This document shows, piece by piece, positions 45,482 through 54,986 of a DNA stretch of 64,000 nt; position 1 is the first letter of the stretch; each line of letters begins with the position of its first letter. The position numbers and the translations under genes are program-made. The notes below the pieces were generated by a model. It was not told the DNA's origin and made no database searches. It saw only the letters and a program-made list of their open reading frames with translations. The stretch comes from Sphingobium sp. AS12. Its GTDB lineage: Bacteria > Pseudomonadota > Alphaproteobacteria > Sphingomonadales > Sphingomonadaceae. The stretch is from assembly GCF_019097845.1 (NCBI RefSeq), contig NZ_JAHRGM010000076.1:62001-126000 (forward strand), read 5' to 3'.

Positions 45482-47626
45482 ATGCGTTTTTACGCCATTA
45501 CGTCGCCTGCCATCTCGATTGCCCTGTTGCTGGGCGCAGGGTCCGCCCATGCCGATGACAGCATCATAGTCACCGCGCGCGGTCGCGAAGAAGCCGAAAT
45601 CCGCGTGCCGGACACCATAGCCGTCTATGGTCCCGACGCCATCGCCGCGCGCCGCCTGACCACGATCGACGATTTCATCGCCGCGACGCCGGGCATTTTC
45701 ATCATCAATGATCAGGACCCCGGCACCAACCTCATTTCCGTGCGCGGCATATCCACCAATCGCAGCCAGTCGCCATCGATTGCCTATATCGTGGATGGGC
45801 TGGCGCTGGCCGATTCCGAACTCTTCACGCTGCGCCCCTATGATCTGGCGCGGGTCGAGATTTTGAAAGGGCCGCAGGGCGCGCTGTTCGGCCGCTCCGC
45901 ATCGGGCGGTGCCATCGCCATGACCACCAATGATCCCGGCCCGGACTGGGGCGGCGAGGCGGCAGTCGGTATCGGCAATGGCCTGACCTGGACTGCCGAT
46001 GGCGTGGTCAACGCCCCGGTGTCGGATCAGGTGCAGCTGCGCCTGGCCGGTTCCTATCGCAACAGCGACGGCTTCATCCGCAACAGCTTTCTCGACAAGA
46101 AGGTCGATGGCAGCATCAGCCGCAATCTGCGCCTGAAGGCAAAGGTCGCTCTGACCGAAACCGCCACCTTCCGCTTCCGTCTGGGCTGGGCCAATGAGGA
46201 AGGCGGCGCGGCCTATATTTCGTCGGGCAATGTCACCGGTCTCTATAACGGCCGACTGTCAGGCGCGGCCCTGACCAACCCGTTCGGCGATTTTGAAGGC
46301 CGGGCATCACGGTCATGGTGGGGCGCGCAAGCCAGCTATGAGCAGGAAGCGGGTGACGCGCTACTCTTCTCATGGACTGGTGGCTATGATGATTATCGCA
46401 AGAATTTTGTTGAAGAACTGGATTTCCGCAACGACAAGCCGCTGACCTTCTTTGGTGCACCCGCCTTTCCAGATGGTATTCAACCCATCGCCCAACCCGT
46501 TGATATCAAGGCATGGACCAGCGAAACCCGACTGACCTCGCGCGGCGATGGGCCCCTGCGCTGGCATGTCGGCCTGTTCTACCAGCGGCTGGAGCGCGAC
46601 CGCACCGATGATTTCGGCCCGCTGCTGTTTGGTGGCGAAGCGTTCCGCGCCGAAACCCGATCCAGCCAGGTCGGCATCTTCGGACAGGCCAGCTATGACA
46701 TTACGCCCCAGGTCGAGGCGACCCTGGCGCTGCGCTATGACCGCGACCAGCGCAAGGAAGATACGGTCGGCACCGCCAGCGGCACTATCGTCGCACAGCG
46801 CGCCCGGACGTTCGAGAAATGGCAACCCAAATTATCCATCGCCTGGCGCCCGACCGATCATCTGACCGCTTATGTGACCGGCGCGATCGGCTTCAAGGCA
46901 GGTGGGTTCAATCCGCTGCCCGGCGCCACCGATGTGTGGCAGGCAGTATTTCCGGCCGAAACCACTCGCTCGATCGAGATGGGCGTGAAGGGAGAAAGCG
47001 CCGATGGCCGTGTCCGCCTGTCGCTGGCCGGGTTCGTCACCGACTATGACAATTTCCAGAACACCGTGTTCCTGGGCAATTCCGTCGTGCTGTCGGTGCC
47101 GCAGGTCGATGTCCACGGTATCGAGGCGTCCGCACAGGCAGCGCTTGGTGCGGGTTTCAACCTGGATGGCGGACTGGCCTGGACCCATAGCCGCACCGGC
47201 ACCTATTTCACGCCCAACCCGACCCCGGAACCGGGCGAACCCGCCATTCTGGATATGAGCGGCCAGCGGACCCCCAACGCGCCCGACTGGACCGTCAATG
47301 GCGGCATCGGCTGGCAGGGCGCGGCTGGCCCGGCGACTGTCAATGTACGGCTCAGTGTCGCCTATGTGTCCCGCGTCGATTTCGAGATCGACAATATCCT
47401 CCATTCGCCTGGCTATACCTTGGTCGATGGGCGGGTCGGCGTCAGCCATGGGGCTTGGACCTTTGACCTCTGGGCCAAGAATTTGCTCGACAGAAGCTGG
47501 GCGATCTCGGCCTTCGGCCAACAGCAATTGCCGCTGCTGCTCGGCCTTGGCCCCAACGGCCCGTTCGACAGTTTCACCATCAACACCGGCCGCCAATTCG
47601 GCGCCAGCGCCACTATGCGCTTCTGA
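45482..47626 (+). CDS. TonB-dependent receptor for thiamine or a thiamine precursor
   Basis: A 714-residue outer-membrane receptor. The signal peptide ends near AHADDS (about residue 25); the TonB box IIVTARG and plug follow, with ISVRGISTNRSQSPSIAYIVDG and VEILKGPQGALFGRSASGGAIAM, then the barrel ending QFGASATMRF. The start is immediately downstream of the TPP riboswitch, and TenA follows after 14 bases, so it very probably imports thiamine or a breakdown product across the outer membrane. The inner-membrane transporter that would complete the route is not in the window. Confidence 0.93.
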   Translation: MRFYAITSPAISIALLLGAGSAHADDSIIVTARGREEAEIRVPDTIAVYGPDAIAARRLTTIDDFIAATPGIFIINDQDPGTNLISVRGISTNRSQSPSIAYIVDGLALADSELFTLRPYDLARVEILKGPQGALFGRSASGGAIAMTTNDPGPDWGGEAAVGIGNGLTWTADGVVNAPVSDQVQLRLAGSYRNSDGFIRNSFLDKKVDGSISRNLRLKAKVALTETATFRFRLGWANEEGGAAYISSGNVTGLYNGRLSGAALTNPFGDFEGRASRSWWGAQASYEQEAGDALLFSWTGGYDDYRKNFVEELDFRNDKPLTFFGAPAFPDGIQPIAQPVDIKAWTSETRLTSRGDGPLRWHVGLFYQRLERDRTDDFGPLLFGGEAFRAETRSSQVGIFGQASYDITPQVEATLALRYDRDQRKEDTVGTASGTIVAQRARTFEKWQPKLSIAWRPTDHLTAYVTGAIGFKAGGFNPLPGATDVWQAVFPAETTRSIEMGVKGESADGRVRLSLAGFVTDYDNFQNTVFLGNSVVLSVPQVDVHGIEASAQAALGAGFNLDGGLAWTHSRTGTYFTPNPTPEPGEPAILDMSGQRTPNAPDWTVNGGIGWQGAAGPATVNVRLSVAYVSRVDFEIDNILHSPGYTLVDGRVGVSHGAWTFDLWAKNLLDRSWAISAFGQQQLPLLLGLGPNGPFDSFTINTGRQFGASATMRF

Positions 47627-47640
47627 CGAAGGAAACAGCG

Positions 47641-48303
47641 ATGGGCTTTTGCGATGAGATTTGGGCAGACGTCGCCCCGCTGCGGCAGGCGATCCTGGCC
47701 CATCCCTTCCTGGCCGCGCTGGCCGACGGCACCCTGCCGCGCGAAAGTTTCCAGCACTATATCGTGCAGGACAGCCTTTATCTGGCGGAATATGCCCGTG
47801 TGCTGGCGATCGCCGCCGCCCGCGCACCCAGCGCCGCCGGGCGGCTGGAATTTTCCGACGGGGCGAAGGTGGCTGTGCAGGTCGAGGAAGGGCTGCATCA
47901 GGCCTTTTTCAGCCAGTTTGGCGTCAGTGCAACGATGGTGCAGGCGGTCGAGCCGACCCCGGCCTGCCTTGGCTATACCAGCTATCTGGCCAGCCTGGCC
48001 GCGACCCGCACCTATGAGGAACTGATCGCAGGCATCCTGCCCTGCTTCTGGGTTTATTGGGAAGTCGGCTGCGCCATCAAGCCGCGCGCTACCAGCCCCA
48101 ACCCCTATGCGCCATGGATCGACACCTATGCCGATCCCGGTTTCGGCGCAGCGACCGATCGCGTCCGCACGCTGGTGGACGAAGCCGCCGCCGCCACCAC
48201 CCCGGCACTGCGCGATGCCATGGCCCGTGCCTTCCGCAATGCGACCCGGTACGAATGGATGTTCTGGGATTCGGCCTGGCGGCTTGAGAAATGGCCGGTC
48301 TGA
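47641..48303 (+). CDS. tenA: Thiaminase II / aminopyrimidine aminohydrolase
   Basis: A 220-residue all-helical TenA protein. The catalytic residues fall at the same positions as in Bacillus TenA: Asp44 (IVQDSLYL), Cys135 (ILPCFWVYWEVG) and Glu205 (RYEWMFWD). It hydrolyses 4-amino-5-aminomethyl-2-methylpyrimidine to the hydroxymethyl form for thiamine salvage and can cleave thiamine. No signal peptide, so cytoplasmic. It is co-transcribed with the riboswitch-controlled receptor, coupling uptake of damaged thiamine to salvage. Confidence 0.95.
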   Translation: MGFCDEIWADVAPLRQAILAHPFLAALADGTLPRESFQHYIVQDSLYLAEYARVLAIAAARAPSAAGRLEFSDGAKVAVQVEEGLHQAFFSQFGVSATMVQAVEPTPACLGYTSYLASLAATRTYEELIAGILPCFWVYWEVGCAIKPRATSPNPYAPWIDTYADPGFGAATDRVRTLVDEAAAATTPALRDAMARAFRNATRYEWMFWDSAWRLEKWPV

Positions 48304-48506
48304 CGCGCGCAAATCGGAACTATAGGCGGAAAGCAGGATTCACGCCCCTGACAGCACCGGGGCAGAAACAGCGCCACGCCCGTCAACACGCCGGGCGCAC
48401 GCCGTGCAACAGGCGCTGGCTGCCGGCGTGGAGGAGAGGATTTGAGGAGCATGGACCAGCCGCGCATGCGCTCGATCCCGTTAGCATCCATCCCCAAAAG
48501 GCGTGA

Positions 48507-48538
48507 CTGCCCGCAATCAAGCGGATGGATGCGGGCAG
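48507..48538. other. Hairpin in the 5' region of the M3 peptidase gene
   Basis: CTGCCCGCA and TGCGGGCAG form a 9-bp stem around a 14-base loop, 33 bases before the peptidase ATG. There is no T tract. It could be the weak end signal of the tenA transcript or a translational element; no known riboswitch core was found around it. Confidence 0.4.
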
Positions 48539-48570
48539 ACAGGGGATATTGCCCTGTGTAAGGAAGCGTC

Positions 48571-50595
48571 ATGACACAGACGAACCCCCTGCTCGATTCC
48601 GGCCTTCACCCGCGCTTTGGTGACATCCGGCCCGACCATATCCTGCCCGCCGTCGAAACGGCCATTGCACAGCATCGCGTAGCGATGCGGCGATGCGCCG
48701 AGGCAAAGGGATATGACGCGATTTTCCTGGCGAAGGATCGCGCCGACGCGGCCCTTTCGCGCGTGTGGCAGACCGTCTCGCATCTGGTCGGGGTCGCGAA
48801 CACGCCGGAACTGCGCGCGGTGCATGGCGAAGTGCAGCCGATGATCGACAGCTATTTTGCCGAAGTCGGGCAGGATCGGGCGCTCTATGACGCGCTGGTC
48901 GCCATCCCCCGCGACGGGCTGGGCGAGGCGGAGGCGCGCGCGCTGGCGCTGACCTTGCAGGGGTTTGAGCTGTCCGGGGTCGGGCTGGATGGCGTAGAGC
49001 GGGAGGCCTTTGCCGCCAACAGCGTTGCGCAGGGACGGCTGGCCACCGAGTTTGCCAATGCCGTTATGGACGCGACCGAAGCCTGGACGCTGCATGTCAC
49101 CGACCCTGCCAGGCTGGCGGGTGTGCCGGACAGCGACCGGGGTGCCATGGCCCGCGCGGCAGAAGCCAGGGGTCTGGACGGCTGGCTGATCGACCTTCAT
49201 GCGCCGTCGGTGCGGGCGATAACCGGCTTTGCCGACGATCGCGACCTGCGGCGCACCGTCTATGAAGCCTATGGCACCCGCGCGTCCGATCAGGGTCCGC
49301 ATGCCGGCCAGTTCGACAATAGCGACCGGATCACGCAATTGCTGGCGCTGCGGCAGGCGGCGGCAGGACTGCTGGGCTATGCTGATCCCGTCGCCTTGTC
49401 GCTCTCCACCAAAATGGCCCGCGATGGCGAGGAAGTCGATGCGTTTCTGGTCGACCTTGCCCGGCGCGCGCGCCCGCAAGCCGAGCGGGAGTTGGCCGAT
49501 CTGGCCGCGTTCGCGCAGGCGACACTGGGCATCGACACGCTCGAACCATGGGATATCGCCTATGCGACGGAGCGGATGCGGCGCGCGGTCCATGCGCTGG
49601 ACGAGGCGGAAATCCGCGCCCATCTGCCGCCAACACGAATCCTGGATGGCCTGTTCGCGCTGGTTGCCGAGCTTTACGGGGTGGACATCCGCCCAGCCGA
49701 TGGTGCGCCGGTCTGGCATGAGGATGTGCGTTATTACACTGTCCATGGTCCCGACGGCGCGCCGGTCGCCGCGCTCTATTGCGATCTGTTCGCCCGTGCG
49801 GGCAAGCGCGGCGGGGCGTGGATGGATGTGTGCCGCCCACGCCTGCGCGAGGCCGACGCCGTGCAAATGCCCATCGCCTATCTGGTCTGCAATTTCGCCA
49901 GCGGCAGCGCGGATCGTCCCGCGCATTTGACCCATCAGGAAATGGTGACGCTCTTCCATGAAATGGGCCACTGCCTCCACCATCTGCTGACGCAGGTCGA
50001 TGTGCCCTCGGTCGGTGGCATATCCGGCGTTGAATGGGATGCGGTGGAATTGCCCAGCCAGTTCATGGAGAATTTCGCCTGGGAACCCGCCATGCTGCGG
50101 CGTGTATCCGCGCATGAGGAAAGCGGGTTGCCTCTGGACGAGGCGATGATCGGACGGATGCTGGCGGCGCGGCGGTTCATGGGTGCGGTGGCGCTGCTGC
50201 GTCAGGTCGAATTTGCCCTGTTCGACCTGCGCCTCCACCAGTCGGCAGCACAGGAGGATGGTCCATCGGTGCAGGAGATCGTCGCTGCCGTGCGGCAGGA
50301 TGTCGCGGTGATCCATCCCCCGGCATGGCACCGCTTCTCGCACAGTTTCAGCCATATTTTCGCAGGCGGCTATGCGGCGGGCTACTACAGCTATTTGTGG
50401 GCCGAACGCCTGTCCGCCGATGCCTTCGAGGCCTTCGCTGAAGAGAAGGCGGATCGCGCAGCGCTGGGCGGCCTGTTTCGCGATCATGTGCTGGCGCGGG
50501 GCGGATCGCGCCCGGCGATCGACAATTTCGTTGCTTTCCGTGGTCGCCAGCCGGATTCCGCTGCGCTGTTGCGCGCGCTGGGTCTGGCGGCCTGA
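48571..50595 (+). CDS. M3-family oligopeptidase (peptidyl-dipeptidase Dcp / oligopeptidase A type)
   Basis: A 674-residue zinc metallopeptidase. The zinc motif FHEMGHCLHHLL is at about residues 462-473, and the third ligand Glu follows in the SGVEWDAVELPSQFMENF helix; PAWHRFSHSFSHIF and GYAAGYYSYLWAE near the C-terminus are typical of the M3A group. No signal peptide, so cytoplasmic, where it degrades short peptides after proteasome-like proteases. It appears to be a single-gene unit that ends at a shared terminator facing the HU gene. Confidence 0.9.
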   Translation: MTQTNPLLDSGLHPRFGDIRPDHILPAVETAIAQHRVAMRRCAEAKGYDAIFLAKDRADAALSRVWQTVSHLVGVANTPELRAVHGEVQPMIDSYFAEVGQDRALYDALVAIPRDGLGEAEARALALTLQGFELSGVGLDGVEREAFAANSVAQGRLATEFANAVMDATEAWTLHVTDPARLAGVPDSDRGAMARAAEARGLDGWLIDLHAPSVRAITGFADDRDLRRTVYEAYGTRASDQGPHAGQFDNSDRITQLLALRQAAAGLLGYADPVALSLSTKMARDGEEVDAFLVDLARRARPQAERELADLAAFAQATLGIDTLEPWDIAYATERMRRAVHALDEAEIRAHLPPTRILDGLFALVAELYGVDIRPADGAPVWHEDVRYYTVHGPDGAPVAALYCDLFARAGKRGGAWMDVCRPRLREADAVQMPIAYLVCNFASGSADRPAHLTHQEMVTLFHEMGHCLHHLLTQVDVPSVGGISGVEWDAVELPSQFMENFAWEPAMLRRVSAHEESGLPLDEAMIGRMLAARRFMGAVALLRQVEFALFDLRLHQSAAQEDGPSVQEIVAAVRQDVAVIHPPAWHRFSHSFSHIFAGGYAAGYYSYLWAERLSADAFEAFAEEKADRAALGGLFRDHVLARGGSRPAIDNFVAFRGRQPDSAALLRALGLAA

Positions 50596-50713
50596 GCCGT
50601 TTAGGCGGATACCGCCTGAAAATCGATACCCGGTCTCTGCTTGATGTCGACCTTGCGCTCGGTGCGGTCGAAGATTTTGGGGCCAGATCGTCCGGCATCC
50701 CGATAACATAGGC

Positions 50714-50745
50714 AACCGGCGTCGTCCTGAAGGGCGACGCCGGTT
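50714..50745. terminator. Bidirectional hairpin terminator between the M3 peptidase and HU genes
   Basis: AACCGGCGTCG and CGACGCCGGTT form a perfect 11-bp stem around a 10-base loop. It sits in the gap between two convergent genes, 8 bases beyond the HU stop codon on the minus strand. Only a short T run (TTT) follows on the plus strand, so it is strongest as a GC-rich hairpin for HU. Confidence 0.75.
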
Positions 50746-50752
50746 TGGCCAA

Positions 50753-51028
50753 TCAGCCGTTCAGCTTGTCCTTGACCGCCTTGGCCGGCGTAAAGCCCAG
50801 CTTCTTGGACGCTGCGATCTGAATGGTCGCACCGGTCGAGGGGTTGCGGCCTTCGCGCGCCGGCGAATCCTTCACCTTGAACTTGCCAAAGCCGTTCAGG
50901 GACACTTCTTCGCCCTTGGCGGCGGCATCGGCGATGGCAGCAAAAACACCGTCGACAATCTTGCGGGCATCCGCCTTGGTGATGCCATGTGCCGAGGCAA
51001 CGCCGTCGGCCAGATCGCTATTGTTCAT
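50753..51028 (-). CDS. hup: DNA-binding protein HU
   Basis: A 91-residue HU/IHF-family protein: helical N-terminus (SDLADGVASAHGITKADARK), GEEVSLNGFGKFKVKDSPAREGRNPSTG with the DNA-intercalating Asn-Pro-Ser tip of the beta arm, then ASKKLGFTPAKAVKDKLNG. HU dimers bend DNA and compact the nucleoid. Length and spacing are normal. Its transcript ends at the hairpin at 50714-50745. Confidence 0.95.
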   Translation of the reverse strand: MNNSDLADGVASAHGITKADARKIVDGVFAAIADAAAKGEEVSLNGFGKFKVKDSPAREGRNPSTGATIQIAASKKLGFTPAKAVKDKLNG

Positions 51029-51197
51029 AAAATGCCTTTCTTAGGGGTTATTGCCTTGCCCGCATAACCAAGGCTGAGGCGCTGGTCCATATGTCACGTA
51101 CCGCAATCTTAGGCTTAGCGGGACGTTTAGGCCGATTTTCATGCCCTTTGTCGCACCTGACAGGTTTTCGGAACGATCGCTCACCCAAACCTATCGG

Positions 51198-52889
51198 CTA
51201 AAGCTGGTTATCCAATCCAGCCGCATGACGCGCGGCGATATAGCCGAACGTCAGGGACGGGCCGATGCTCGCCCCCGCGCCGGGATAAACATTGCCCATC
51301 ACGGATGCGGTTGTGACCCCAGTGGCGTAGAGGCCTGCGATCACGTTTCCGTCGGCGGTGACGACGCGGCCCTTGGCGTCGGTAATGACGCCGCCATAGG
51401 TGCTGACGTCGCCCGGTACGACCGGAACGGCATAGAAAGGCGCCTTGTCGATCGCGCCGATAGCGCTGCGTTCGGAGAAGGGATCGCCGACGAAACCGCA
51501 ATTGTCATAGGCGCGCTCACCCCGGTGGAAATCCTCGTCCATGCCCTTGGCCACATGCCCGTTCCAGCGCGCCACGGTCGCCGCCAGCGCGGCGGGATCG
51601 ACATCGATACTCCCGGCCAGTCCCTCGATCGTGTCCGCGGTGTGGAGATAGCCGCTTTCGATCCAGTTTTCCGGGATCTTCTTATCGATGAATTTGCCCG
51701 CGATCGCATAAAGTTCGACATAATGGCGGTCGAGGATGGCCCAGCTTGGAACGGACGGGGCGACGATGTTCCGTTTGCGCATATTTTCGCAATAGAGTTC
51801 GTAACTGCCGCCTTCATTCATATAGCGCTGGCCGGTCTGATCGACCAGGATCGCGTGCGGCTTGCCGGTCATCGATTGGGCGCCGGGTGCGACATAAGTC
51901 TTGTCCCAGCCCGGCGCGAGCGTCATCTGGTAGCCTACAAGCTGGTCCATCTGCGCCAGCTGGCCGCCGATCCGCTCCAATTCTCGGTGCATCTCTCCGG
52001 TATCGCCCTCGGCGGTCTGCGACCATTGCGCCTGAGTGCCGGGCATATAAGTGTCGCGCATCGCCTTATTTTGGGCAAAGCCCCCGGCATTGACGAGAAC
52101 ACCCAGTCGCGCGCCGATCCGCCATGGCTTGCCATCGCGCATCGTCACGACGCCGGTGGCTGTTCCATCTTCGACCACCAGTTCGCTGACCGGCGCGTTC
52201 AACCGCAGGTCCACGCCCGCCGCAAGACCGGCCTTGAGCAGTCGTCCCTGCAACGCACCGCCCGCCGTGGTATATTTGCGGCCCAGCACCAGATCTCGCA
52301 GGGTGCGCAGGACGATCCGCCCCAGCATCTTGCCGGACGCCTTGTTGGTCCGGCGATGGCCCTGCGCCTCCATTCCCTCGACAAGGGTTACGTTGAATTC
52401 GGCGAAGCCCTTGCGCAGCATGTCGCGCCGCGACCCCAGTTCCTTGCGATCGAACGGCTTGGCGACGACAGTGCGGGACGTTTTGCAGCCGCCCGGCAGT
52501 TCATCATAATAGTCCGGCCAGAAGGTCGCGCCGCGTTGCAGCGCTACGCCCTTGTCGACCAGAAAGTCGATGGCACGGGGTGCCTGGGTCACATAGGCCA
52601 GGCGCTTTTCACGCGAAGTGCCGGGGGCCGGATTACCGTCCAGTTCCTGTAGCGCATCGAGATAGGTCATGGCCGCATCGGCGCTGTCCTGTTCCCCGTC
52701 GGCGAGCATGAAGCGGTTGGCCGGAATCCACATGACGCCGCCCGACTTGGCGGTCGTGCCACCGGCCCAGGCTGTTTTTTCGAGGATGACGACCGACTTG
52801 TCAGCCTGACGCATGACCAGCGCGGAAATCATCGACCCCGCGCCGCTGCCCACGACCACCCAGTCGAACGTCTCGTCAAACCCGGCCAT
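51198..52889 (-). CDS. FAD-dependent 3-ketosteroid-dehydrogenase-like flavoprotein
   Basis: A 563-residue flavoprotein of the fumarate reductase/3-ketosteroid-delta1-dehydrogenase group. The FAD loop GSGAGSM is at about residues 14-20, then VVILEKTAWAGGTTAKSGG, a central substrate domain, and the C-terminal FAD contact AGLYATGVTTASVMGNVYPG followed by GASIGPSLTFGYIAARHAA. These enzymes introduce or reduce C=C bonds next to a keto group. A steroid substrate is not proven. It is divergent from the enoyl-CoA hydratase and next to an accessory catabolic region. Confidence 0.85.
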   Translation of the reverse strand: MAGFDETFDWVVVGSGAGSMISALVMRQADKSVVILEKTAWAGGTTAKSGGVMWIPANRFMLADGEQDSADAAMTYLDALQELDGNPAPGTSREKRLAYVTQAPRAIDFLVDKGVALQRGATFWPDYYDELPGGCKTSRTVVAKPFDRKELGSRRDMLRKGFAEFNVTLVEGMEAQGHRRTNKASGKMLGRIVLRTLRDLVLGRKYTTAGGALQGRLLKAGLAAGVDLRLNAPVSELVVEDGTATGVVTMRDGKPWRIGARLGVLVNAGGFAQNKAMRDTYMPGTQAQWSQTAEGDTGEMHRELERIGGQLAQMDQLVGYQMTLAPGWDKTYVAPGAQSMTGKPHAILVDQTGQRYMNEGGSYELYCENMRKRNIVAPSVPSWAILDRHYVELYAIAGKFIDKKIPENWIESGYLHTADTIEGLAGSIDVDPAALAATVARWNGHVAKGMDEDFHRGERAYDNCGFVGDPFSERSAIGAIDKAPFYAVPVVPGDVSTYGGVITDAKGRVVTADGNVIAGLYATGVTTASVMGNVYPGAGASIGPSLTFGYIAARHAAGLDNQL

Positions 52890-53035
52890 GCTCTGCTCTC
52901 CCTTGTATCTTGAAACAGGCTATAGCGCGATGACGGCGAATGGCAGTCCGCATGGGCAGACCAACAGCGCTTATCGCTGTGGCGACGTTGGCAGGGACAT
53001 GGAGCGTGATAAGGGAGGGTCAAGGAGACCCGCGC

Positions 53036-53836
53036 ATGAGCCAGCCATTGCCCCTGTTCCAAACCATCTTGCTTGAACGGCGCGAGCGGCTGCTGGTCGT
53101 GACGCTGAACCGGCCCGATGCGATGAACGCGGTGAACCTGACCCTGCACGACGAATTGCCCGAAGCGCTGACTTTTGCGGCGACCGACCCTGATTCCGAC
53201 GTCATCCTGCTGACCGGGGCGGGGCGCGCTTTTTCCGCTGGCGGCGACATTGCGCATATGGAGCATAATGCAGCCAATCCGCATCTGTTCGACCATGAGG
53301 CGCGGCAGGCCAAGCGGATCGTCTTTGCGATGCTGGACATTGAAAAGCCGGTTGTGTGCCGGATGAATGGTCATGCGGTGGGATTGGGGGCGTCGATCGC
53401 GCTGCTGTGCGACGTGATCTTTGCCGCCGAGGGAGCGAAGATCGGCGATCCGCATGTCGGCATCGGACTGGTCGCGGGGGATGGTGGCGCGCTCATCTGG
53501 GCGCAGCGGATCGGGCTGGCCAGGGCGAAGGAATATCTGCTGACCGGCGAGTTGCTGCCTGCGCGCAAGGCGGCGGAAATCGGTTTGATCAACCATTGCG
53601 TCGCGCCGGAGGAACTGGACAGCGCGGTCGACGCCTTTTGCGGCAAGCTGCTGGCGGGTGCGCCCAATGCGATCCGCTGGACGAAGATATTGACCAATAT
53701 GGAGCTGAAGCGGATCGCCAGCGCGGTGATGGAGGCAGGAATCGCTTATGAGGCGCTCAGCGTCCGCAGCGCGGATCACCGCGAGGGGATTGCGGCGCTC
53801 AAGGAAAAGCGCGCGCCAAGATTTACTGGACTGTAG
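53036..53836 (+). CDS. Enoyl-CoA hydratase
   Basis: A 266-residue crotonase-fold protein: LNRPDAMNAVN near the N-terminus, oxyanion segment FSAGGDIAHM, GHAVGLGASIALLCDVIFAAEGAKIGDPHVGIGL and AKEYLLTGELLPARKAAEIGLI. It hydrates a 2-enoyl-CoA. ATG at 53036 is chosen because AAGGAG is 9 bases upstream and because the longer open frame lacks protein character. It stands alone on this strand between the flavoprotein and the Gfo/Idh gene. Confidence 0.87.
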   Translation: MSQPLPLFQTILLERRERLLVVTLNRPDAMNAVNLTLHDELPEALTFAATDPDSDVILLTGAGRAFSAGGDIAHMEHNAANPHLFDHEARQAKRIVFAMLDIEKPVVCRMNGHAVGLGASIALLCDVIFAAEGAKIGDPHVGIGLVAGDGGALIWAQRIGLARAKEYLLTGELLPARKAAEIGLINHCVAPEELDSAVDAFCGKLLAGAPNAIRWTKILTNMELKRIASAVMEAGIAYEALSVRSADHREGIAALKEKRAPRFTGL

Positions 53837-53879
53837 AAAGATCCGTTCGTGTCGAGCGAACGGATATATGGTTATGGCG

Positions 53880-54986
53880 TCAGCTAATGTCGGCCAACCG
53901 CACCCAATGACCGGTTTGGCTCGACAGGCGGATCGCTTCCTGCAAGCGTTCGACCTCCAGCGCTTGGGCGAAATCGGGCGTGCCTTGGCCGCGTCCATGG
54001 ATCGCTTCGACCATGGCGTGCATCGACAGCGCCATGGGGTAGCTGGGCTGGGGCTCGCTTTGCCAGTCGAGCGCAATGCCGGGAGTGCTTTTGTAGCTGT
54101 CGGAAATCGCGACCTCTTGCAGGTCGCCCCCCAGTTGGCCGCCGCGCAGAATGCAGTCGCGGGCCGTCGGGAAGGTTGGCGAAGAGGCGACCAGCCGCCC
54201 CTTGTCACCAAAGACATCGATCAGCCAGCCGTCGTGCAGCGTCATGCTCCAGCTAATCTGCATCTGCATCGTCAGGCCGCTGGCAAAGCGCAGGATGACG
54301 TTGGCGAAATCGGTGGTTTCGGGCGTGATGCTGTCGCCATCAGGAAAGCGCCATTCGCGCAATATCTGGCTGTCGTCGGCGACCAGTTCGGCGACCGGAC
54401 CGAACAGATGGCGCAGCATGTAGAGCGCGTGGCTGCCATTATTGCGGACGGCCGAGACCCCCTGCCCACTTTGTGCGAACCAGTTATAGGGGAATTGCTT
54501 GTTTGGACTGTTGAACAACGACAGGTTGAAATGGCAGGTGCCGCCCAATGGTCTGCCGATAAAATCGGCGTCGAGCATCGCCTTCATTTGGGCATGGGCT
54601 GGCAGCCACTGCGCGAAGGCATCGACCACGCCAATGCTGGTCCCGGCACACCATGCGGCGTCAATCGCCTTGGCCCCGGTCCAGTCGGCGGCGTGGGGGC
54701 TGGCATTGTAGACATGTTTGCCATTGGCGAGCGCGGCCAGCACCATCGGCAGGCGGACGCTGGGCCGGGTGCCCAGATCGACGATATCGATATCCGGGTC
54801 GGCGCACATTTCGGCCGCGTTCCAGAAGGCGCGCGGCAGGTTCAGCCGTTCGGCGGCGGCGCGGGCGGTTTCTTCGCGCGAAGTGCAGATCGCGGTAACC
54901 TCGACACCGGGAATGGCGCGCCAGGCGGGCAGATGGGCAAAAGCTCCCCAAGCGGCGCTGACGATGCCGACGCGCAGCGGTCTCAT
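53880..54986 (-). CDS. Gfo/Idh/MocA-family oxidoreductase
   Basis: A 368-residue NAD(P)-binding oxidoreductase: N-terminal Rossmann fold RVGIVSAAWGAFAHLPAWRA, then GKHVYNASPHAADW in place of the common EKP motif (the Lys-Pro is absent), and a C-terminal alpha/beta domain. Loss of the EKP lysine suggests a modified or different chemistry. Its ATG overlaps the stop of the lipoyl-domain gene (ATGA), the last step in a seven-gene operon. The family covers sugar, inositol and biliverdin-type substrates, so the reaction is unknown. Confidence 0.82.
   Translation of the reverse strand: MRPLRVGIVSAAWGAFAHLPAWRAIPGVEVTAICTSREETARAAAERLNLPRAFWNAAEMCADPDIDIVDLGTRPSVRLPMVLAALANGKHVYNASPHAADWTGAKAIDAAWCAGTSIGVVDAFAQWLPAHAQMKAMLDADFIGRPLGGTCHFNLSLFNSPNKQFPYNWFAQSGQGVSAVRNNGSHALYMLRHLFGPVAELVADDSQILREWRFPDGDSITPETTDFANVILRFASGLTMQMQISWSMTLHDGWLIDVFGDKGRLVASSPTFPTARDCILRGGQLGGDLQEVAISDSYKSTPGIALDWQSEPQPSYPMALSMHAMVEAIHGRGQGTPDFAQALEVERLQEAIRLSSQTGHWVRLADIS

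Noticed and set aside
48304..48570. A second riboswitch between tenA and the M3 peptidase gene
   Set aside because: A hairpin exists at 48507-48538, but no THI, cobalamin, glycine or other known riboswitch core was recognised and the downstream gene is not a metabolic target.
48517..50715. A 732-codon minus-strand open frame opposite the M3 peptidase
   Set aside because: The plus-strand frame has the zinc motif and family-wide conserved blocks; the minus frame has none and crosses the intergenic hairpin.
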